Shown here: positions 58,340 to 64,000 of the stretch, in pieces
Position numbering within the stretch: position 1 is the stretch's first letter
Layout of the letters: each line of letters begins with the position of its first letter
Source: Flavivirga algicola
Lineage (GTDB): Bacteria; Bacteroidota; Bacteroidia; Flavobacteriales; Flavobacteriaceae
Length of the DNA: 64,000 nt
Reading direction: 5' to 3'
NCBI RefSeq assembly: GCF_012910715.1
Contig: NZ_JABBHF010000004.1
Span: 124,001 to 188,000 of the forward strand
The notes under the pieces: model-generated
Told to the model about the DNA's origin: nothing
Database searches by the model: none
The model's input: the letters and a program-made list of their open reading frames with translations, nothing else
Position numbers and translations under genes: made by a program

Positions 58340-60727
58340 TTATTCCTCTTCGTCTTCTTCTGGAATAATATTGATAGCAGGCTCTCTAAGCACCTCTTTA
58401 TTTGCAATGCTACGTTCTAATGATAACAATAAAGAGGGGAGTAAAAGTAAGTTTGAAAGCATAGCAAACAATAAAGTAGCAGATACTAAAGCTCCCAATG
58501 CTACGGTACCGCCAAAACTTGAAATGGTAAATACTGAAAACCCAAAGAACAACACGATAGACGTATAAAACATACTCACACCTGTTTCACGTAAAGCACC
58601 ATATACAGAAGTCTTGATTTTCCAATGGTTAGCCTGGAGCTCTTGTCGATACTTTGCTAAAAAATGGATGGTATCATCTACAGAAATACCAAAAGCAATG
58701 CTAAAAACCAATATGGTAGAAGGTTTTATGGGAACTCCTAAATACCCCATTAAACCAGCCGTTACTAATAACGGTAATAAGTTTGGAATTAGAGATACGA
58801 TAATCATTCTCCCAGACCTAAACATATAGGCCATGAATAACGAGATTAAAAAGATAGCAAGCGACAACGATATGGCTAAATTTTTAACAAGGTATTTGGT
58901 GCCTTTTTGAAAGACTAAGGCTTTGCCCGTCATGGTAACATCGTATTTTTCCTTTGGGAAAACTTTATCTATTTTGGTTTGAAGATTTTCTTCTATACGC
59001 TCCATCTTGTCGGTTCCAACATCTTTCATAAATGTGGTTATACGAGCATATTGCCCTGTAGAATCAACAAAATTTTTAAGTAAATCGACATCAGAAGTCG
59101 AATTTTTAGCATACGATAAAATAAAGCTGTTTTCCTGTGATGTTGGCAACTGGTAAAACTTCGTATTACCATTATAATAAGCTTGTTTAGAGTATTTAAC
59201 TAAGCCAACTACAGAAATTGGTTTGGACAACTCCGGGGTTTCAATAATTAGGTCCTCTAATTGATCCATGCGTTTTAAAGTAGCGAGTTTCATAACACCT
59301 TTTTTACGCCTGGTATCAATCATAATCTCTAAAGGCATAATGCCATTAAATTCTTCTTCAAAAAAACGAATGTCGCTAAAAAACTCTGTTTTTTTAGGCA
59401 TGTCCTCTATTAAACTACCAGAAATTTTTATTTGATTAATACCAATCATACTTATAATAAGCAGAACAACAGAAGACGCATAAATAGTGATACGTTTTTG
59501 TCGTACCATGTGTTCCATCCAATTTACAAAACCACCTATCCATCGTTTGTTCAGGTGTTCTAAGTGTCTTTCTTTCGGGTAAGGCAAAAATGTATAAATA
59601 ATTGGAATGATAAGCAGGCACAGAATAAAAATTGCCAGAATACTTAATGAGGCTACAATACCAAATTCTTTTAGTAGTTTGCTTTCTGTTAAAATAAAGG
59701 TGGCAAATCCAGAAGCGGTAGTAACATTGGTCATTAAAGTAGCATTACCAATTTTTGTAATGACTCTTTGCAGCGATTTTACTTTATTACCATGTAGTTT
59801 TACTTCGTGTTGGTATTTATTAATTAAAAAGATACAGTTAGGAATTCCAATAACAATAATTAATGGCGGGATAAGTGCCGTTAAAACAGTTATCTCATAG
59901 TTTAATAAGCCGAGAATACCCAAAGTCCACATAACTCCTACACATACCACAATAAGTGAAATTATAGTAGCTCTGAACGATCTGAAAAAGAAAAAGAAAA
60001 TAAGCGATGTTACTAATAATGCAGCACCTATAAAGAGACTAATTTCATCAACAATATTCTGCGAATTTAAAGTTCTAATATAGGGCATCCCCGATATTCT
60101 TACATCTAAATTATTCGATGCCTCGAAGCTGTCTATAAGGGGTATTAAAATGTCGACTACAAAATCTTTTCTGGCAGAAGTATTTACTATATCCTTTTTT
60201 AAATAAAGAGCTGTTCGAACTGTTTTGGTTTCATTATTGAATAAAAAGTTATCGTAAAAAGGGTATTTTTTAAAAAGTTCCTCTTGAAGTTTTTCAACTT
60301 GTGAGATAGAAGAAATAGAGTCTTTAATAAAAGGTTCTAAATTAAATTTTTCATTTTCAGTATCTTTTATAAGCTTTTGAAGGTCTTTAATAGAAACAAC
60401 AGTTTCGACTTCATTATATTTTTTAAAGTCCTCAGAAAGCCTATTCCAGGCATTTAACTTTTCAACCGTAAAAAATGTGCTGTCTTTGACCCCTAGTACG
60501 ATAAGATTACCTTCTTCGCCAAAGGTTTTTAAAAAGTTATTATAAGTTATGTTTACCTCATGTTCATCGGGCAATAAATTAGCTTCGGTATAAGTAAAAC
60601 GCATATTGTCCCACTTTGAACTAAAGAATAAAGTGACCAATATAATACCTATGAGTATAGAGATTTTATTGCGTAAAATCAATCTCGCAATAATGTCCCA
60701 AAAATCTTTGCTAAATAATTTAAACAT
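58340..60727 (-). CDS. RND/MMPL-family exporter
   Basis: 795 residues with 12 membrane helices in two repeats of 1+5, each preceded by a large periplasmic domain. Motifs include LTALIPPLIIVIGIPNCIFLINKYQ in repeat 1 and VFSIAFGISVDDTIHFLAKYRQE in repeat 2 (Asp pair in helix 4/10, proton relay). Homologous to HAE3-type RND proteins, which move lipids, hopanoids or other hydrophobic molecules. No fusion protein or TolC gene adjacent. The C-terminus is acidic (EEDEEE). Confidence 0.92.
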   Translation of the reverse strand: MFKLFSKDFWDIIARLILRNKISILIGIILVTLFFSSKWDNMRFTYTEANLLPDEHEVNITYNNFLKTFGEEGNLIVLGVKDSTFFTVEKLNAWNRLSEDFKKYNEVETVVSIKDLQKLIKDTENEKFNLEPFIKDSISSISQVEKLQEELFKKYPFYDNFLFNNETKTVRTALYLKKDIVNTSARKDFVVDILIPLIDSFEASNNLDVRISGMPYIRTLNSQNIVDEISLFIGAALLVTSLIFFFFFRSFRATIISLIVVCVGVMWTLGILGLLNYEITVLTALIPPLIIVIGIPNCIFLINKYQHEVKLHGNKVKSLQRVITKIGNATLMTNVTTASGFATFILTESKLLKEFGIVASLSILAIFILCLLIIPIIYTFLPYPKERHLEHLNKRWIGGFVNWMEHMVRQKRITIYASSVVLLIISMIGINQIKISGSLIEDMPKKTEFFSDIRFFEEEFNGIMPLEIMIDTRRKKGVMKLATLKRMDQLEDLIIETPELSKPISVVGLVKYSKQAYYNGNTKFYQLPTSQENSFILSYAKNSTSDVDLLKNFVDSTGQYARITTFMKDVGTDKMERIEENLQTKIDKVFPKEKYDVTMTGKALVFQKGTKYLVKNLAISLSLAIFLISLFMAYMFRSGRMIIVSLIPNLLPLLVTAGLMGYLGVPIKPSTILVFSIAFGISVDDTIHFLAKYRQELQANHWKIKTSVYGALRETGVSMFYTSIVLFFGFSVFTISSFGGTVALGALVSATLLFAMLSNLLLLPSLLLSLERSIANKEVLREPAINIIPEEDEEE

Positions 60728-60775
60728 ACTTCATGTAAAACGAAGCGCAAAGGTAGAAAAAAGGAGTGTAATACA

Positions 60776-62047
60776 TTATAAAGTGACGTTAAATGTAAAC
60801 TTTAAAGCAATATTATTGCTAAATTCTGGCAAGTGATAGGCGCCATAGCGATATGTAAAGCTCAAGCCAAAGCCAAAGAGCAGTTTATTAAGTTCAAATC
60901 CAGATTCTGTGTACCCTTTTTTTAAAGACCCAAAAGTGACATTTTGATGCAATTCGGGTTGTTTTATATCGCCCAGGGCATATCGGGTTATTAAAACAAT
61001 TTGAGGTTTATAATGTTCTGAGATATTAAAAGGTTTTAAATAATGTTTAAACTGTACTGTAGTGAATTTATCTGAAAAGAACTCATTAAAATACATCGTT
61101 TCAAAACTATTTAGCCCAGCCACTGAAAAACGCTGCATGATGGTTGACTTGTTTATATTGTTAGGGTAGGCGTGGTATAAATGTGTTAGTGGAGTATTCC
61201 CGTTTGTTATTCCAGAGACTAATGTTATTTCAGAAAGGCCATGATCTTCGCTCCCAATTTTATAAACAGTTCTAAAATCTAATTTTGAGAAGTTAAAATC
61301 ACTTTTAAAAACATCTTTAAAACTTTTAGTATATTGAAGTGTAAACTGTGGATAGCCTTTTTTGGTTTGCTTTAATGTATTCTCAGAGACTTCAAACTTA
61401 CTAAAAGGGTTCCATTGTAGAGATAGCTTGGCTGTACTTATATGAAATGAGTTAACAATCGTGTTGTCTAAAACGTACCCGTAGTTGTAGGTAGGGTTTA
61501 TATTGCTAACAGCGAATTCTGCTTCGGTAAATAGCTTAGGGTTTAACTGGTGTTCTAAATTTATAGATTTAGTTATGAGTTTGTGAAATAAATCGATGTT
61601 TAAAAGCCGGGGTTCAAAAAACTGAAAGAAACGGCCGTCTGTTAAAAATTTAGTGCTTCCCGTTTCTCGTAGATCATCTGTATATGATAAGTTTACCCAG
61701 GTGTTTGTTTTTTCGGCTAATCTAAAACCACCACCAATGCTGTACTTAAAAGTATGATCTCTAAAACCATATACACCATAACCAGTAATACGATATTTTT
61801 CTGAAAAATTTTGGTTAGTAACACCTCCTAACCCCGTTCTTACAGCTTCATACTGGTTGTATTTAATTAAATACCTTAAATCGAAATTAAAATATTTAGT
61901 GGGTAAATATCCGTTACCCAGATGTTTTATAAACGCCCTTTTTTTGATAGAATCTTGAGTAGGTTCTAGAATTGTTTCCGATGACTTTTGAGCATACGCA
62001 AATGTCGCACAAATAAAACAAAGTAAGAGGGAAGAGCGTTTTGTCAT
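60776..62047 (-). CDS. Outer-membrane barrel protein, DUF5686-like C-terminal part
   Basis: 423 residues with signal peptide (ending AYAQ). The sequence aligns in pattern with the barrel half of DUF5686 proteins (GYGVYGFRDHTFKYSIGGGFRL, KSFKDVFKSDFNFSKLDFRTVYKIG, SFETMYFNEFFSDKFTTVQFKHYLKPF), ending ALKFTFNVTL. The usual N-terminal CarboxypepD_reg region of about 400 residues is absent; the gene begins properly with its own signal, so it is a natural short form rather than a fragment. It follows frr after 77 bp. Confidence 0.8.
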   Translation of the reverse strand: MTKRSSLLLCFICATFAYAQKSSETILEPTQDSIKKRAFIKHLGNGYLPTKYFNFDLRYLIKYNQYEAVRTGLGGVTNQNFSEKYRITGYGVYGFRDHTFKYSIGGGFRLAEKTNTWVNLSYTDDLRETGSTKFLTDGRFFQFFEPRLLNIDLFHKLITKSINLEHQLNPKLFTEAEFAVSNINPTYNYGYVLDNTIVNSFHISTAKLSLQWNPFSKFEVSENTLKQTKKGYPQFTLQYTKSFKDVFKSDFNFSKLDFRTVYKIGSEDHGLSEITLVSGITNGNTPLTHLYHAYPNNINKSTIMQRFSVAGLNSFETMYFNEFFSDKFTTVQFKHYLKPFNISEHYKPQIVLITRYALGDIKQPELHQNVTFGSLKKGYTESGFELNKLLFGFGLSFTYRYGAYHLPEFSNNIALKFTFNVTL

Positions 62048-62076
62048 TTAAGGTTATGAGAGACTAGATTTACTAA

Positions 62077-62121
62077 AAAAGCGACTACTTAGGTTACGCT
62101 CAGTAACCATATGTCGCTTTT
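62077..62121 (-). terminator. Nested hairpin terminator after frr
   Basis: Outer stem AAAAGCGAC / GTCGCTTTT (62077-62085 / 62113-62121) enclosing an inner stem GGTTAC / GTAACC. It starts 3 bp after the frr stop on the minus strand, and T-run follows. Confidence 0.75.
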
Positions 62122-62124
62122 AGA

Positions 62125-62682
62125 TTATACGGTCATGATTTCCTTTTCTTTTATATCGAAAAGACCATCGACCTTTTTAACGTAGTCATCAGTCATTTGT
62201 TGTATATCAATTTCGGCGTTTTTAATTAAATCCTCCGATAAGTCGTCTAATTTTTTAATGTCGTTGTTAGCATCCTTACGCGCTGTTCTTATACTAACTT
62301 TAGCATCTTCGGCTTCAGCTTTGGCCTGTTTTGCTAAATTACGCCTGCGCTCTTCCGTTAGTGGAGGTACATTAATAATGATGGTCTCACCGTTGTTCAT
62401 TGGGTTAAAACCAAGGTTGGCGTATGCGATACCACGTTCTATTTCTTGTAGCATACTTTTTTCCCATGGTTGTACGGTAATGGTTCTTCCGTCGGGTGTG
62501 TTCACATTAGCAACTTGACTTAAGGGTGTTTGTGATCCGTAATAATCTACCATAACACTACCAAGCATCGCTGGACTTGCTTTCCCTGCTCTAATATTAA
62601 TAAATTGTTTCTCTAGATGCTTTATGGCATTATCCATAGCTTCTTTTGATGAATCTAGTATAAATTGTATGTCTTCGTTCAT
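62125..62682 (-). CDS. frr: Ribosome recycling factor
   Basis: 185 residues, three-helix bundle plus beta domain: ALEHLEKQFINIRAGKASPAMLGSV-type N-terminal helix, DGRTITVQPWEKSMLQEIERGIAYANLGFNPMNNGE, then LTEERRRNLAKQAKAEAEDAKVSIR. Splits post-termination ribosomes together with EF-G. Order tsf-pyrH-frr is the usual bacterial one. Confidence 0.97.
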   Translation of the reverse strand: MNEDIQFILDSSKEAMDNAIKHLEKQFINIRAGKASPAMLGSVMVDYYGSQTPLSQVANVNTPDGRTITVQPWEKSMLQEIERGIAYANLGFNPMNNGETIIINVPPLTEERRRNLAKQAKAEAEDAKVSIRTARKDANNDIKKLDDLSEDLIKNAEIDIQQMTDDYVKKVDGLFDIKEKEIMTV

Positions 62683-62964
62683 TATGTCAAACTTTTAGGT
62701 CAATATAAATAGTCACCTACAAATATCATAAAAATAACTTGTGCAGATGTCATTTGCATTTTAATGTATTGGTTCAAATACCAAATACGAATATACTTAT
62801 TTCAAATATTACGCCAAACTAACAATCTTGTTCTTTTATAATGTCCTGTTAGTTAGATTACCCTTTTTCATTTCGGCTTACTTTAACTTTAGTTTGTCTT
62901 GAGCAAATCCGAAAGGTTCAGCACAACAAGACACTTAGCGAGCATAAGGGAACGATAGCCGCAA

Positions 62965-63672
62965 TTATAAATTAACTTCTGTACCAATTTTTTCGCCAGA
63001 AACCACCTTTAATAAGTTCCCTTTTTTATTCATATCGAAAACAATAATAGGCAATTCGTTCTCTTGACTTAGCGTAAACGCTGTGGTGTCCATAACTTTT
63101 AGTCCCTTACTTAAAACATCATCAAAAGATATGAAATTAAATTTAATGGCATTATCATCTTTTTCAGGGTCTGTATTATAAATACCGTCAACGCGGGTAC
63201 CTTTTAGAATAACATCGGCTTCAATTTCTATGGCTCTTAAAACTGCAGCAGAATCTGTAGTAAAATAAGGATTTCCTGTGCCACCACCAAAAATAACAAC
63301 ACGGCCTTTTTCTAAATGGCGCATGGCTTTTCTTCTAATAAAAGGCTCTGCTACTTCGTTAATTTTTATAGCTGTTTGTAAACGTGTAGGTATGTCAGCA
63401 TCTTCTAATGCGCCTTGCAGAGCTAAACCATTTATAACGGTTGCTAACATACCCATATGGTCTCCTTGTACACGATCCATGCCTTTGCTGGCTCCAGCAA
63501 CGCCTCTAAAAATATTTCCGCCTCCAATAACTATGGCAACTTCTACACCTTTATCTGTAATGGTTTTTATATCTTTTGCATATTCTGCTAATCGTTCTGG
63601 GTCAATACCGTACTGGCGATCTCCCATTAATGCTTCTCCTGATAGTTTGAGGAGTATACGTTTGTATTTCAT
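62965..63672 (-). CDS. pyrH: UMP kinase
   Basis: 235 residues, amino-acid-kinase fold: [76 protein letters not shown]. Makes UDP from UMP, first step of pyrimidine nucleotide salvage/synthesis; hexameric, allosteric. The gap of 282 bp to frr holds no gene. Confidence 0.97.
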   Translation of the reverse strand: MKYKRILLKLSGEALMGDRQYGIDPERLAEYAKDIKTITDKGVEVAIVIGGGNIFRGVAGASKGMDRVQGDHMGMLATVINGLALQGALEDADIPTRLQTAIKINEVAEPFIRRKAMRHLEKGRVVIFGGGTGNPYFTTDSAAVLRAIEIEADVILKGTRVDGIYNTDPEKDDNAIKFNFISFDDVLSKGLKVMDTTAFTLSQENELPIIVFDMNKKGNLLKVVSGEKIGTEVNL

Positions 63673-63841
63673 CTGTTAATTTCTATTGCTTTTTTACAGG
63701 TCAGATGTAACTCGTTATATAACATTTTCGAATCATATCGATTATGTGTTATAACTCATTTCATTTTACTTTTGAAAGTTTAGCAAATATAAACAATATC
63801 TTAATTTGCTGAAACGGATTTTTTAAATCACTTTTATAAAA

Positions 63842-63870
63842 AAACCACCAATTTATTAAATTGGTGGTTT
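63842..63870 (-). terminator. Terminator after tsf
   Basis: 13-bp stem AAACCACCAATTT / AAATTGGTGGTTT with ATT loop; 35 bp after the tsf stop. Confidence 0.85.
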
Positions 63871-63904
63871 GTATTATTAAGGCTTTTGCCTTTGTAGAAA
63901 TTAA

Positions 63905-64000
63905 TTAGCCTACAGAAGCACGTTTGAAACCTGTAATTTCAACATCGCCGTAAGATGCTACATATTTAGCAACATTTATTTTTTCGTCTTTAATGAAGTT
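63905..64000 (-). CDS. tsf: Elongation factor Ts (C-terminal end only)
   Basis: The last 31 codons reading KDEKINVAKYVASYGDVEITGF, then KRASVG and TAA at 63905-63907 match the conserved C-terminus of EF-Ts. The rest of the gene lies beyond the right edge. Neighbour pyrH on the same strand fits the rpsB-tsf-pyrH-frr order. EF-Ts recharges EF-Tu with GTP. Confidence 0.9.
   Translation of the reverse strand, partial: NFIKDEKINVAKYVASYGDVEITGFKRASVG

Noticed and set aside
62690-62960. Inverted repeat or gene between frr and pyrH
   Set aside because: Only loose fragments resembling the TGTC/GACA repeats; no matching arms or open frame could be shown.
63278-63679. Plus-strand 133-residue frame opposite pyrH
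   Set aside because: Fully inside the strongly conserved pyrH gene; proline/serine-rich antisense composition.
1-64000. CRISPR array, prophage or insertion sequence
   Set aside because: No regularly spaced direct repeats, transposase or phage structural genes were seen on either strand.

Overview
The window is AT-rich DNA from a Bacteroidota chromosome, most likely a marine-type member of the Flavobacteriaceae. The signs are SusC/RagA-like TonB receptors with CarboxypepD_reg domains, Bacteroidota-only families (DUF3108, DUF5686, DUF5689), start codons with almost no Shine-Dalgarno sequence, and promoters of the TTTG / TAnnTTTG type. No IS element, phage gene, CRISPR array or rRNA was seen.

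Layout. 1-5.7 kb: tyrosine/tryptophan catabolism (hpd, kynA) followed by an M23 peptidase and pgi. 5.9-11.5 kb: two tandem paralogous TonB receptors. 11.7-19 kb: a small membrane protein, a Sel1-repeat protein, and a divergent nuclease / TonB receptor / DUF5689 lipoprotein set. 19-33.5 kb: a nitrogen-oxide respiration and stress block. It starts with an Rrf2 regulator, the di-iron repair protein Ric and a His-rich multi-span membrane protein. Then comes a long minus-strand nos cluster: cytochrome c, fasciclin lipoprotein, NosZ, a membrane accessory protein, NosL, NosD, NosF, NosY, a small lipoprotein, a CxGKC protein, a Met/His-rich lipoprotein and an OprC/NosA-like copper receptor. A second Rrf2 gene is divergent from it. 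There is no nosR or nosX, and NosZ has a lipoprotein rather than a Tat signal, which fits clade II N2O reductase. 34-38 kb: sucA-sucB. 38-44.3 kb: two tandem candidate small RNAs downstream of a NarL/LuxR-type response regulator, then a retropepsin / CHAT protease / PKD-barrel operon. 44.9-48.5 kb: a possible SUKH-like gene with a decayed upstream part, two exported proteins sharing one leader, and a divergent ECF sigma factor with a membrane TPR partner. 48.6-54.5 kb: tatD, ansA, tRNA-Ser, an exbB-exbD-exbD energiser operon, an outer-membrane barrel protein and a HEAT-like gene followed by a hairpin element. 54.7-64 kb, minus strand: PAP2-like protein, rpoN, asnS, an RND/MMPL exporter, a DUF5686-type barrel, frr, pyrH and the 3' end of tsf.

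How the parts fit. The nos block reads as a complete N2O-respiration unit with its own copper supply (outer-membrane receptor, Met/His-rich lipoprotein, NosL, NosDFY). FNR/DNR-like boxes (TGAT-N4-ATCA) precede the cytochrome c gene and the copper genes. Next to it, the Rrf2-Ric pair shares a GGATAA-N2-TTRTCC operator, suggesting NO-responsive repair.

The most novel-looking signal is at 38.17-38.59 kb. Two modules each contain an identical 16-bp 7-2-7 inverted heptamer (the NarL site geometry), exactly 20 bp, a promoter-like TACCTTTAC, a conserved GCTATTAATTA start segment, and an intrinsic terminator about 70 nt later. They lie just downstream of a response-regulator gene, whose own mRNA leader carries the complement of that start segment. 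This looks like a regulator / twin small-RNA feedback circuit.
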